A stretch of DNA of 48,597 bases from Deltaproteobacteria bacterium. Its GTDB lineage: Bacteria; Myxococcota_A; UBA9042; PHBI01. The position numbers were made by a program, and so were the translations under genes. The stretch covers positions 1 to 48,597 of the forward strand of contig WYBB01000152.1 of NCBI GenBank assembly GCA_011526585.1. The letters run 5' to 3'. Of the stretch, positions 1 through 7,706 are shown piece after piece (positions within the stretch are counted from its first letter, which is position 1; the number at the start of each line of letters is the position of its first letter). The notes under the pieces are model-generated. The model had not been told where the DNA came from. It did not search any database and was given only the letters and a program-made list of their open reading frames with translations.

Positions 1-925
1 AGCCACCGGCCGGCCCTGGCCCCGCCCCTCCGGGCGTGCGCCGGAACCCGGCGCCGGTGTCGGCCCCGCCCGGCCCTCGCCGCGGGCCGGCCGCCTGGCG
101 CTCCGCCCGGCGCTGAGCCTCGTTGATGAGGTTCTGCATGATCGCGTCGTCGACGCGGCGCACGACCTGCACGAGGCTCGTGCTCGCCGGCGCGGCCGCC
201 GCGGCGCGCGCGGCCTTGTCGCCCGCGTCGCCCGGCTCTTCGTCCTTGGCCACCGGCACCTCGGGCGCCGCCTCGGCGCGCTCCGCGCTCGGCGTCTCGA
301 CCGGCTGCTCCTCCTCGGCGCCCGCCGCCACCATCGCCTCCTCGGGCTCCGGCTCGGGCTCGGGTGCACGATCGGCGACGCGTTGGCGACCGCCTCCGGC
401 GCGCGGGCCCTCGACGCGCCGCGAAGGCCGCGAGACCACGACCGCCTTCGACTCGGTCGGCACCGGCCTCTCGACGGCGACGCGCGCCGGCTCGGGCTCG
501 GGCTCCGGTGCTTCGGGCGCGGCGGCGTCGGCCGCGACGAAGTCGCTCGGCTCGAGCGCGGCCGTCGGCTCCGGCTCCGGCTCTTCGCTGATGACCTTCT
601 TCCTGCGGACCGTCGTCGGGCTCGTCGCGATGCTGCCCGCGCCCCCCGCGACCTGCGTCGCCGGGACGGCCGCGACCGCCGGCTCGCGCTCGGCCTCGAC
701 GCGCTTCCTGCGGCGCACGACGTTGCCGTCGACCTTGGTCTCCTTGCTCGCGGCGCGCCGAGGCGACTCCTTCACCTTCAGCCTCACCCGCGTCACGTCC
801 TCGGACGACAGATGCGTCAAGTGCTTTTGTGGCACGTCGATGCCGAGCTCCTTGCAGACCTGCTCAACCTGAGAGGTCTCGAGCCCCATCTCCTTTGCCA
901 ACTCGAATACGCGAACCTTGCTCAT
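1..925 (-). CDS. infB: Translation initiation factor IF-2, N-terminal part (cut by window edge)
   Basis: Initiation factor IF-2 is the GTPase that places initiator tRNA on the 30S subunit and promotes subunit joining. Only about 308 N-terminal residues are inside the window; the frame stays open to base 1, so the GTPase domain lies outside. The first ~50 residues (beginning MSKVRVFELAKEMGL) form the IF2_N domain. A long stretch rich in Glu, Pro, Ala and Arg follows, as is usual for the disordered linker of IF-2 from Myxococcota-type bacteria. The ATG overlaps the stop of the upstream ylxR-like gene by four bases (ATGA), which argues for translational coupling. The gene order rimP-nusA-ylxR-infB is the conserved bacterial arrangement. 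Identity rests on the N-terminal domain and context. Confidence 0.93.
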   Translation of the reverse strand, partial: MSKVRVFELAKEMGLETSQVEQVCKELGIDVPQKHLTHLSSEDVTRVRLKVKESPRRAASKETKVDGNVVRRRKRVEAEREPAVAAVPATQVAGGAGSIATSPTTVRRKKVISEEPEPEPTAALEPSDFVAADAAAPEAPEPEPEPARVAVERPVPTESKAVVVSRPSRRVEGPRAGGGRQRVADRAPEPEPEPEEAMVAAGAEEEQPVETPSAERAEAAPEVPVAKDEEPGDAGDKAARAAAAAPASTSLVQVVRRVDDAIMQNLINEAQRRAERQAAGPRRGPGGADTGAGFRRTPGGAGPGPAGG

Positions 926-1611
926 CCGTTCTCACCGTCCGGCCCCGAAGCTGTGGGCCCGGCCCCGACCCGCCCACGGCGGGTCATCACGTGTCCCCGA
1001 ATCGCTCCGCCCCCACATCTTTCGAGGGCTTCACAGGCTTCCAGGGCCTCGGGGCGGCGCTTCATACCAGACCCCCGAGTGAAAGTAAACTCTGACACCG
1101 CGCACAGCTGCGCCTCGATCCGCGCGGCGATCACCGCGCTCCTGGCCGCCGCCCAGGGTACCCCGGCGACGATCCCGACGAGCTCGTCCTGCTCCCAGAG
1201 CGCGCGCGCACGACGCGGCACGACCTCGTCGAGCGAGCCCACCGCCACGAGCCCACCGCGCCGCCACGCCGAGCGCAGGTAACCCTCCAACCGCGCGCGC
1301 AGCAGCGCGGCCGTCTCGGCGACGACAATCGCCTGGTCCTCACGCCCGAGGTTCACCCCGAGCCGACGCTGCAGCGCGCCGCGCTTGAACGCCCGCTCGA
1401 GACAGAGCGGCGACGGCCCCACGTTGACGCCACGCCCGCGCGCCGTCTTCGCGAGGTCGACCCTCACCACCCGCTTGCCTTCCCCCGACTCGACCGCGAC
1501 GTAACGCAGCAGCAGCTCACGCGGTGCGCGCACACGACAGGCGGCGCAGCTCCGCGTGGGAGCCGACCAGCGCGTCGTGGTCGCGTGCGTATCCGGCGTC
1601 GTCGTCGTCAC
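922..1611 (-). CDS. ylxR: YlxR-family nucleic-acid-binding protein with C-terminal extension
   Basis: YlxR proteins are small RNA-binding proteins encoded between nusA and infB. The hallmark here is CAACRVRAPRELLLR near residue 23, followed around residues 58-80 by the conserved GRGVNVGPSPLCLERAFKRG block, so the YlxR fold covers roughly residues 18-95. The protein is 229 residues, well over twice the usual ~90, and residues ~100-229 form an extra region I cannot assign; YlxQ/L7Ae proteins are encoded at this spot in other bacteria, so a fused or diverged L7Ae-like domain is possible but unproven. The start is GTG; a GAGGAG lies 13 bases upstream. It sits 62 bases after nusA, and its TGA overlaps the infB ATG. 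Confidence 0.85.
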   Translation of the reverse strand: MTTTTPDTHATTTRWSAPTRSCAACRVRAPRELLLRYVAVESGEGKRVVRVDLAKTARGRGVNVGPSPLCLERAFKRGALQRRLGVNLGREDQAIVVAETAALLRARLEGYLRSAWRRGGLVAVGSLDEVVPRRARALWEQDELVGIVAGVPWAAARSAVIAARIEAQLCAVSEFTFTRGSGMKRRPEALEACEALERCGGGAIRGHVMTRRGRVGAGPTASGPDGENG

Positions 1612-1673
1612 GTTCAGGGGTCGGCTCCTCGGGGTGTCTCGTCTTCATGGCGCGTTCGAGCGATCCCGAGGGA

Positions 1674-3098
1674 TCAGCCCTGCTGCTGCTGCGCGGGCTG
1701 CGCGACCGGCTTGACCTCGCCGTTGACGAGGCGCTGCATCGCCGCCTGGCGCCCACCCGCGCCCCAGAGCTTGCCCGTGGCGCGCGCTTCCAAGAGGTCC
1801 TCGCACACGTCCTGCAACGCCTCGGCGGTCTCCTGATCGAGGTCCGGCACCGCCAGGAGCTCGCTCGCGTCGGCGTTGATGATGTTCTCGGCCGAGTGGA
1901 AGCCGAGCTTGAACATGAACTCGACCTGCTCGGAGTCGAGCTCGGGCATGTGCTGCGTCAGGAAGTAGCGCAGCTCGTCCTTGAACTCGGCGATCTTCGA
2001 CTCGGGGTGGATGTCGATCTTCCACGACACGAGCTGGCTCGCCAGGCGCACGTTCTGCCCGCGCCGCCCGATCGCCAGCGAGAGCTGGTCGTCGGGCACG
2101 ATGAGCTCGATCGTCTCGTTACGCTCGTCGATGAGCACGCGCACGACGTCCGCCGGCGCGATGGCGTTGCACACGAACTTCGCGATGTCCTCGGAGAACG
2201 GCACGATGTCGATCTTTTCGCCCTTGAGCTCCTGCACCACGGCCTGCACGCGGCTGCCCTTGATGCCGACGCAGGCGCCGACCGGATCGACGTCGGGGTC
2301 GCGCGAGGCGACCGCGATCTTGGTGCGCTCACCCGGCTCGCGCGCCACCGCCACGATGCGCACGATGCCCTCGTAGATCTCGGGCACCTCCATCTCGAAG
2401 AGCTTGAAGATGAGGCCCGGGTCGGTACGCGACAGGATGATCTGCGGCCCGCGCGAGTCGCTCCGGACCTCCTTGACGAAGGCCTGCACGCGGTCGCCCG
2501 CGCGATACGACTCGCGGTGCATCTGCTCGCGCGCCGGCAGGATGCCCTCGGCCCGCGGCAGCGCGACGATGACGTTGCCGCGCTCGAAGCGGCGCGCCCG
2601 CCCGGTGACGAGCTCGCCCTGGCGATCCTTGTACTCGTCGAAGACGCGGCTGCGCTCGGCCTCGCGGATGCGCTGCTTGATCACCTGCTTGGCGGTCTGC
2701 GCCGCGATGCGCCCGAAGCTCGAGCGCGCCTGCTTGATGCCGAGGATGTCGCCGTGCTTCTTGTCCTCGGCGTCGGCCTTGTCCTTGTCCTTCTCGAGGT
2801 AGAAGATCTGGAAGCCGAGCTCGTCGCCGATCTCGGCGTCGGGGTCGACCAGCTTGGCCTGGTCGAGGGTGATCTCGCGGTCGGGATCGTCGATCTCCTC
2901 GACGACCGCCATGAACTGCAGGAGATCGACCGAGCCGGTCTCCGAGTTGAAGTTCGCCTCGAGCTCGCGATCGCCGCCGAAGATCTTGTGAGCCGCCGTC
3001 TCGATCGCGTCCTCGATCGCCTTGACCAGCACGTCGCGCGGCAGGTCCATCTCCTTGGCGGCGTGATCGAGCATGAGGTTGAGGTTTTCGATTTCCAT
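1674..3098 (-). CDS. nusA: Transcription termination/antitermination factor NusA
   Basis: NusA binds RNA polymerase and nascent RNA and affects pausing, intrinsic termination and antitermination. The 474-residue protein has the standard order: an N-terminal RNA-polymerase-binding domain (about 1-150, with [18 protein letters not shown] at its end), an S1 domain (about 155-220), KH1 (about 265-310, around [18 protein letters not shown]) and KH2 (about 335-370, around [16 protein letters not shown]). A helical tail of ~90 residues replaces the longer acidic repeats of E. coli NusA. The N-terminal domain carries a charged Lys/Asp insertion near residue 103. AGGGAG lies 7 bases before the ATG. 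It is the second gene of the operon and a plausible feedback regulator of it, given the hairpins in the rimP leader. Confidence 0.97.
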   Translation of the reverse strand: MEIENLNLMLDHAAKEMDLPRDVLVKAIEDAIETAAHKIFGGDRELEANFNSETGSVDLLQFMAVVEEIDDPDREITLDQAKLVDPDAEIGDELGFQIFYLEKDKDKADAEDKKHGDILGIKQARSSFGRIAAQTAKQVIKQRIREAERSRVFDEYKDRQGELVTGRARRFERGNVIVALPRAEGILPAREQMHRESYRAGDRVQAFVKEVRSDSRGPQIILSRTDPGLIFKLFEMEVPEIYEGIVRIVAVAREPGERTKIAVASRDPDVDPVGACVGIKGSRVQAVVQELKGEKIDIVPFSEDIAKFVCNAIAPADVVRVLIDERNETIELIVPDDQLSLAIGRRGQNVRLASQLVSWKIDIHPESKIAEFKDELRYFLTQHMPELDSEQVEFMFKLGFHSAENIINADASELLAVPDLDQETAEALQDVCEDLLEARATGKLWGAGGRQAAMQRLVNGEVKPVAQPAQQQQG

Positions 3099-3176
3099 GG
3101 CTTTTCTCCCTGTGGCGGCGCCTCGCTCGGGGGCGGCGCGCGCGCCTCTTCGGACGTCTCGGGCGTCGTCGCGACG

Positions 3177-3719
3177 CTAGAAGCGATACTCGATGTTGGC
3201 CTGGGCGATCAGGCGATAGGGGATCTCGACGCGCTCACCGCGCACGTCGAGCGCGATGCCGTCGTCGCCGGCCTCGGTCAGGCGGGCGATGTAGAAGGAC
3301 TCGTTGTGCGGTCCGACCGGCGCGCGCGTCTTGACGCGCACGTCGAGGCCCTGGGCGAGCTTGAAGTGGCGCGGCACCTTGAGCGGGCGGTTGACGCCGG
3401 GCGAGCTCACCTCGAGCAGATAGGCCGACTTGATGACGTCCTCGACGTCGAGCAGCGGCGAGAGCTCGCGCGAGATGCGCGTGCAGTCGTCGATGCCCAC
3501 CTCGTCCTGCACCGGCTCGGACTCGTCGCGCTGGGCCGAACCGCGGTAGGCGGTCTTGTTGGCCTTGTCGATCGTCACGCGCAGGAGGTAGCGCTTGGGA
3601 CCGCGCTTGAGCTCGAGATCGACGAGCTCCAGCCCTTCCCGCTCGAGCACGGGCTCGACCAGGCGGTGCAGGCGTTCGATGGTCTCTGCGAGGCGGCGTT
3701 CGAAGTCTATGGCGGACAC
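3177..3719 (-). CDS. rimP: Ribosome maturation factor RimP
   Basis: RimP assists 30S subunit assembly. The protein begins VSAIDFERRLAETIERLHRL, shows the family's LELVDLELKRGPKRYLLRVTIDK strand region near residues 30-50 and the ISRELSPLLDVEDVI...LEVSSPGVNRPL core near 80-120, followed by the C-terminal SH3-like domain. I chose the GTG at 3719 because a perfect AGGAGG lies 10 bases upstream and the resulting 180 residues fit the family; in-frame starts at 3758 and 3791 would add 13-24 residues unlike any RimP. The Shine-Dalgarno is embedded in a terminator-like hairpin. It is the first gene of the operon, 78 bases before nusA. A charged insertion (residues ~50-70, GSAQRDESEPVQDEVG) interrupts the N-terminal domain. 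Confidence 0.93.
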   Translation of the reverse strand: MSAIDFERRLAETIERLHRLVEPVLEREGLELVDLELKRGPKRYLLRVTIDKANKTAYRGSAQRDESEPVQDEVGIDDCTRISRELSPLLDVEDVIKSAYLLEVSSPGVNRPLKVPRHFKLAQGLDVRVKTRAPVGPHNESFYIARLTEAGDDGIALDVRGERVEIPYRLIAQANIEYRF

Positions 3720-3725
3720 GAAAAA

Positions 3726-3742
3726 GGGCCCTCCTGGGGCCC
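3726..3742 (-). terminator. Terminator-like hairpin in rimP leader, candidate attenuator
   Basis: On the minus strand GGGCCC, a 5-base loop CAGGA and a second GGGCCC form a pure-GC 6-bp stem, followed directly by T5 (3725-3721) and, one base later, the rimP GTG. AGGAGG, the best ribosome-binding site of rimP, spans the loop and the right arm, so folding would both resemble an intrinsic terminator and hide the start. It could instead be the simple terminator of the upstream oxygenase gene. Seen directly; function inferred. Confidence 0.5.
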
Positions 3743-3749
3743 CACCTGT

Positions 3750-3764
3750 GCTGGCCATGCCAGC
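3750..3764 (-). promoter_or_regulatory. Perfect 6-bp hairpin in rimP leader
   Basis: GCTGGC and GCCAGC flank a 3-base loop, eight bases upstream of the terminator-like hairpin. It lies between the putative promoter and the rimP start and could act as a pause hairpin. Symmetry is exact, role unknown. Confidence 0.35.
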
Positions 3765-3781
3765 GCGATGAATTCGGCGGC

Positions 3782-3810
3782 CTGCTAGCATGCCCGCACC
3801 CGCGGATCAA
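3782..3810 (-). promoter_or_regulatory. Putative sigma70-type promoter for rimP-nusA-ylxR-infB
   Basis: Reading the minus strand, TTGATC and TAGCAG are separated by 17 bases. The predicted transcription start near 3775 would give a leader of about 55 bases that contains both hairpins. The promoter overlaps the last codons of the upstream oxygenase gene. Consensus match is moderate. Confidence 0.35.
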
Positions 3811-4502
3811 GGATTATCCCGCGCCTCCGGTGACCGTCCGTCCCAGCGCCAGCCCACGGGTCGATAGTGCAGATAGAGGTTGATGTAGTGCTCGCCCGCG
3901 AGCGGCCGCGGCCGGTGGTGCGGGATGCGCGCGCCCTCGTAGAGCAGCATCTGTCCCGGCGCGAGCTCGAGCTCGACCGGCGGCTCGCCCTCGGGCTCGA
4001 GCACGAGCGGCCAGGGCGCCTCGAGCGAGGCGGCGAGCGTCATCGTCGACGAGACGATGTGCGTCTCGGGCGTGTCGACGTGGCGCAGGAGCCTGGCGTG
4101 GCGCTGGTAGACGCGCGGGCCGTAGAACTGCACCGGCTCGAGCGGCCGGCCGGCCCAGTGCGCGTGCAGCGGCAGGAGCGCGCCGAGCAGCGCCTGGTAG
4201 GTCGGATCGCCGCGGTTGACCCAGCTCGGGCTCTCGGCGCTCGGGGGCAGCGCGGCGAGATCCCAGCGCGCGTCGACGAGCCCGTGCAGCATCGCCTCCG
4301 CCGGCGTCGCGTGCTCGGGGCGGAAGTGCCGCCGGCCCGGGGAGAACCACGTCGCGCTCAGGAGCCCGACGAGGATGGTGAGCATCTCGGGGTCGAGCTC
4401 GATGACCTCGTAGCCGCTCGCGGTGAGCCTGGGCATCGTGCTCCGCGCCGCCGCGATCAGCGCGTCGTGGCCTGGGGTCGTCTTCGCTTCGGGCTCGGTC
4501 AT
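3807..4502 (-). CDS. 2-oxoglutarate/Fe(II)-dependent oxygenase (prolyl-hydroxylase-like)
   Basis: The 231-residue protein has the double-stranded beta-helix iron-binding pattern: a first His and Asp in LRHVDTPETH near residue 140, and a distal His in LLYEGARIPHHRPRPL near residue 195, followed by the terminal strand HYINLYLHYRP. YEGAR..H.RP...G..Y.NL..H.RP is a signature I associate with prolyl-4-hydroxylase-type oxygenases. These enzymes couple decarboxylation of 2-oxoglutarate to hydroxylation of a protein or small molecule; the substrate here is unknown. A GAGGAGG lies 11 bases before the ATG. The gene is 87 bases upstream of rimP on the same strand, so a link to translation factors is conceivable but only positional. 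The 2-oxoglutarate-binding basic residue is not obvious (HY where many relatives have RY). Confidence 0.75.
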   Translation of the reverse strand: MTEPEAKTTPGHDALIAAARSTMPRLTASGYEVIELDPEMLTILVGLLSATWFSPGRRHFRPEHATPAEAMLHGLVDARWDLAALPPSAESPSWVNRGDPTYQALLGALLPLHAHWAGRPLEPVQFYGPRVYQRHARLLRHVDTPETHIVSSTMTLAASLEAPWPLVLEPEGEPPVELELAPGQMLLYEGARIPHHRPRPLAGEHYINLYLHYRPVGWRWDGRSPEARDNP

Positions 4503-4567
4503 TTCGGCGCTGGCCTCCTCGGGAATCCTTGCACATCCCCGGCCGCGACGCTAAACCCCGACGAGGT

Positions 4568-5317
4568 ATGGTGCACGAGGTGCCGGACGTGGACGACGAG
4601 CGCGCCGCCCGAGACGGCGATCGCGATGGCGCGGAGGAGCGTCGCGCGACCTCGCGTGGGCTCATCGGCGGCGACCTCGAGACGCGCGCCCGCACCGCAC
4701 GCGTGCCGCCGCTCGATCACCCGTTCGTGCTCGCGCCCTATCGCAAGGACGGCGACGAGGAGGCGACGCGCGCCTTCGTCGCGCACCACCCGCTGCACAT
4801 CGAGATCGGCTTCGGCCGCCCGCACTACCTGATCGACCTCGCCCGGCTCCACCCCGAGGCGCACGTGCTCGGCTTCGAGATCAAGCGCGACTGGGTGCGC
4901 GCCGCCGCGACCCGCGCCGAGCGCGAGGGCCTCACCAACGTGCGCGTCATCGAGGGCGACGCCCGCCCCCACCTCGAGCGCCTCGTCGCGCCGGGCACGG
5001 TCGACGGCCTGCACGTGCTCTTCCCCGACCCGTGGTGGAAGAAGCGCCACCACAAGCGCCGCGTCTTCACCGCCGACTTCACCGCGCTGCTCGCGCGCCT
5101 CCTCGCGCCCGACGGCGACCTCGTCACCAAGACCGACGTGCCCGCCTATGTCGACCAGATGATCGACGAGGCGCTCGCCCACGACCTCGAGCTCGTCGGC
5201 CAGGGCAGCGCCGATCCCATGCTCGCCGCGCTGCCCCGCTCGCACCGCGAGAAGAAGTGCCTCGAGCTCGACGTGCCCTTCCACATGCTCCGCTTCCGAA
5301 GGAAACCCGCTTCATGA
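4568..5317 (+). CDS. trmB: tRNA (guanine-N7-)-methyltransferase TrmB
   Basis: TrmB uses S-adenosylmethionine to methylate guanine 46 in the tRNA variable loop. The Rossmann fold begins at HIEIGFGRPHYLIDLARLHP (SAM-binding loop), continues with GFEIKRDWVRAA and NVRVIEGDARPHL, and includes the catalytic block LFPDPWWKKRHHKRR, which is diagnostic for TrmB. The final ~60 residues include TDVPAYVDQM and a basic FHMLRFRRKP end. I chose ATG 4568 rather than 4529 because the upstream residues are non-conserved; even so ~65 N-terminal residues precede the usual core, an acidic Arg/Asp-rich extension. The stop overlaps the ATG of the next gene (ATGA), so the two are probably translated together. Confidence 0.95.
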   Translation: MVHEVPDVDDERAARDGDRDGAEERRATSRGLIGGDLETRARTARVPPLDHPFVLAPYRKDGDEEATRAFVAHHPLHIEIGFGRPHYLIDLARLHPEAHVLGFEIKRDWVRAAATRAEREGLTNVRVIEGDARPHLERLVAPGTVDGLHVLFPDPWWKKRHHKRRVFTADFTALLARLLAPDGDLVTKTDVPAYVDQMIDEALAHDLELVGQGSADPMLAALPRSHREKKCLELDVPFHMLRFRRKPAS

Positions 5318-7383
5318 ACGACATGCGCTGGCTCCCGCTCGTCTTCGCGGTGCTGATCGCGTTTGGCTACTTCGCCCTCATCATGCAGTCGAAGGTGCGC
5401 CTGCTCTTCGCGACCCAGCACCGCGCGCGCTTCTTCGCGCAGGTCCCCAAGCGCGTCGCCAACGTGATGACCTACGCCTTCGGGCAGAAGAAGATGTTCA
5501 AGGAGAAGGGCGCGGGCCTCATGCACGCGTTCATCTTCTGGGGCTTCCTCGTCCTGCAGATCCGCACCGCCTACCTCATGGTCTGTGCCTTCGATCCGAG
5601 CGCGCAGATCCCCTGGGTGCACCATCAATACACCCTCATCAAGGAGCTCACAGCGCTGGTCGTGCTGGGCGCGGTGATCTGGGCCGCCTATCGCCGCCTC
5701 GTCACCAAGCCGCCGCGCCTGTCGCTGTCGGGCGAGGCGCTCCTCATCCTCGGCATGATCGGCGGGCTCATGGTGTCCGACATCCTGCTCGACGCCTTCG
5801 CCTACGCGCTGGCGCAGCAGCCGAGCGGCTTCGAAAACGCCCTCTTCTTCGACTGGGCGGCGCTGACCGACCAGGCCGCGCGCACGGCCGCCATCGAGGC
5901 GGAGCTCGCCTGGGCACCGATCGGCGGCACGCTCTCGGGTCTCTTCACCGGCATGTCGACCGAGGCGCTGATGGCGATGCAGGAGCTGATGTACTGGGTG
6001 CACATCGGCATCGTGCTCGTCTTCCTGAACCTCTTGCCCGGCTCGAAGCACTTCCACGTCATCACCTCGATCCCCAACGTGCTCTTCGCGGATCTCAAGG
6101 AGCGCGGCGCGCTCGAGCAGATCAAGGACATGGACAAGCAGGAGAAGTTCGGCGTCGGCGACGCGCGGGACCTCACCTGGAAGCAGGTCCTCGACACCTA
6201 CACCTGCACCGAGTGCGGCCGCTGCGGGGTCAACTGCCCGACGACGATCACCGGCAAGGTCTTGAACCCGAAGCTGCTCATCCTCGACATCCGCGACCAC
6301 CTCTATGCGCGCGAGCGCGAGCTGGTCGTCGGCGAGCGCGACCTCGCCGGCTGGGAGGTCCCCAAGTACGAGCGCAGCCTCGTCGAGGACGTCAAGGAGG
6401 AGGCGATCTGGGACTGCACGACGTGCCGCGCGTGCAGCGAGGCGTGCCCGGTCATGATCGAGCACGTCGACAAGATCGTGGATCTGCGCCGCCACCTCGT
6501 GCTGATGGAGGCGAGCTTCCCGAAGGAGCTCAAGCAGACCTTCAAGAACCTCGAGTCCAAGGGCAACCCGTGGGGCCTGCCGACGAAGGACCGCACCAGG
6601 TGGGCGGACGGCCTGGAGATCCCGCTGCTCGCCGATGCGCCCGACGCCGAGTACGTCTTCTGGGTCGGCTGCGCCGGCGCCTACGACGAGCGCCAGAAGA
6701 AGGTGAGCCGCGCGCTGGTGAACCTCTTGCGCGAGGCTGGCGTGAAGTTCGCGATCATGGGTGACGACGAGGGCTGCACCGGCGATCCGGCGCGCCGTGC
6801 CGGCAACGAGTACCTCTTCCAGCAGCAGGCGACCGCAAACGTCGAGGCGATGAACGCGGCCGGCGTCGACAAGAAGAAGCTGGTGACGCACTGCCCGCAC
6901 TGCTTCAACACGATCAAGAACGAGTACCCGCAGTTCGGCGGCAAGTTCGAGATCGTGCATCACTCGGTGCTGATCGAGCGCCTGGTCAGGGACGGCCGGC
7001 TCAAGCCGCGCCAGCAGCCCGAGGGCGTCAAGCGCGTGACCTATCACGACAGCTGCTACATCGGCCGCTACAACGACGTCTACGAGGAGCCGCGCAAGAC
7101 GCTCGCCGCCATCCCCGGCCTCGAGCTCAAGGAGATGGCGCGAAACCGCACCACCGGCATGTGCTGCGGCGCCGGCGGCGCGCGCGTGTGGATGGAGGAG
7201 CACCGCGGCCAGCGCATCAACCACGTGCGCGTCGAGCACGCGCTCGAGACCCAGGCCGACACCATCGCGGTCGCCTGCCCGTTCTGCAACCTGATGATGG
7301 AGGACGGCATCGGCGCCAAGCAGGCCCAGCTCAAGGCCAAGGACGTCGCCGAGCTGGTCTGGGAGTCGCTCGGCAAGTCGTAG
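5314..7383 (+). CDS. Membrane-bound (Fe-S)-binding oxidoreductase with CCG domains (HdrD/EMO-like)
   Basis: The 689-residue protein combines five membrane helices in the first ~255 residues (TM1 about 6-24, later ones about 68-92, 112-130, 142-168, 228-246), two [4Fe-4S] motifs, CTECGRCGVNCP at ~298 and CTTCRACSEACP at ~368, and two CCG domains (WVGCAG...GCTGDPARRAGNE and HDSCYIGRYNDVY...GMCCGAGGARVW). This layout matches the DUF3483/HdrD-like family, some members of which (EMO) pass electrons from electron-transfer flavoprotein to the menaquinone pool. It probably links acyl-CoA or similar oxidation to the respiratory chain, although no ETF genes are in the window. It starts inside the trmB stop codon, which is an odd pairing in function. 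Confidence 0.88.
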   Translation: MNDMRWLPLVFAVLIAFGYFALIMQSKVRLLFATQHRARFFAQVPKRVANVMTYAFGQKKMFKEKGAGLMHAFIFWGFLVLQIRTAYLMVCAFDPSAQIPWVHHQYTLIKELTALVVLGAVIWAAYRRLVTKPPRLSLSGEALLILGMIGGLMVSDILLDAFAYALAQQPSGFENALFFDWAALTDQAARTAAIEAELAWAPIGGTLSGLFTGMSTEALMAMQELMYWVHIGIVLVFLNLLPGSKHFHVITSIPNVLFADLKERGALEQIKDMDKQEKFGVGDARDLTWKQVLDTYTCTECGRCGVNCPTTITGKVLNPKLLILDIRDHLYARERELVVGERDLAGWEVPKYERSLVEDVKEEAIWDCTTCRACSEACPVMIEHVDKIVDLRRHLVLMEASFPKELKQTFKNLESKGNPWGLPTKDRTRWADGLEIPLLADAPDAEYVFWVGCAGAYDERQKKVSRALVNLLREAGVKFAIMGDDEGCTGDPARRAGNEYLFQQQATANVEAMNAAGVDKKKLVTHCPHCFNTIKNEYPQFGGKFEIVHHSVLIERLVRDGRLKPRQQPEGVKRVTYHDSCYIGRYNDVYEEPRKTLAAIPGLELKEMARNRTTGMCCGAGGARVWMEEHRGQRINHVRVEHALETQADTIAVACPFCNLMMEDGIGAKQAQLKAKDVAELVWESLGKS

Positions 7384-7401
7384 GCCAGGTGACACCCGTG
7401 A

Positions 7402-7417
7402 CGGGAGCCTGCTCCCG
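7402..7417 (+). terminator. Short inverted repeat after the iron-sulfur oxidoreductase gene
   Basis: CGGGAG and CTCCCG flank a 4-base loop, 19 bases after the stop codon. No T-tract follows, so if it terminates transcription or stabilises the 3' end it does so without the intrinsic-terminator signature. Weak evidence. Confidence 0.25.
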
Positions 7418-7457
7418 ACATGGGCGCGCGAGCTTGCTCACGTCGCCCCGCGAGCGC

Positions 7458-7706
7458 ATGATCGGCGCCATGGCCGGCGAGGACGACGAGCTCTACGCGA
7501 TCTCCGCGGACCTGACGCTCAGGGCGGCGCCTGGCGGCTGCGAGCCCTCGGAGCTCGCCGGCGTCAGCCGCGCCGAGCTCGCGACCATGTTCGAGCAGAT
7601 CCGTTGGTTCTCCCGCCTGTCCGCGTCGAGGCGACTGGACGTGGCCAATGCGTACCGGCGGCGGGTGCTGAAGCTGGGCGTCCTGGCGGACCGCGATGCA
7701 GGCTGA
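7458..7706 (+). CDS. Small hypothetical protein upstream of nucleotidyltransferase
   Basis: An 82-residue (or, from ATG 7470, 78-residue) acidic-to-basic protein of no family I recognise. The N-terminal half is acidic (MAGEDDELYAISADL) and the C-terminal half looks helical (ELATMFEQIRWFSRLSASRRLDVANAYRRRVLKLG). Its 3' end overlaps the start of the nucleotidyltransferase-fold gene by 11 bases in another frame, and no other gene lies within 70 bases upstream. Such a small protein overlapping a minimal nucleotidyltransferase resembles toxin-antitoxin or substrate-adaptor pairs, but its own sequence gives no functional motif. The Shine-Dalgarno is weak at both ATGs, so the start is uncertain. Confidence 0.6.
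   Translation: MIGAMAGEDDELYAISADLTLRAAPGGCEPSELAGVSRAELATMFEQIRWFSRLSASRRLDVANAYRRRVLKLGVLADRDAG

Noticed and set aside
1524..3788. A 754-codon open frame on the plus strand opposite nusA and rimP, and similar long antisense frames (e.g. 5146-7395, 8196-11036, 11117-12907)
   Set aside because: High GC leaves few stop codons in antisense frames; these frames have Leu/Arg/Asp- or His/Glu-rich shadow compositions and lie opposite genes with clear families.
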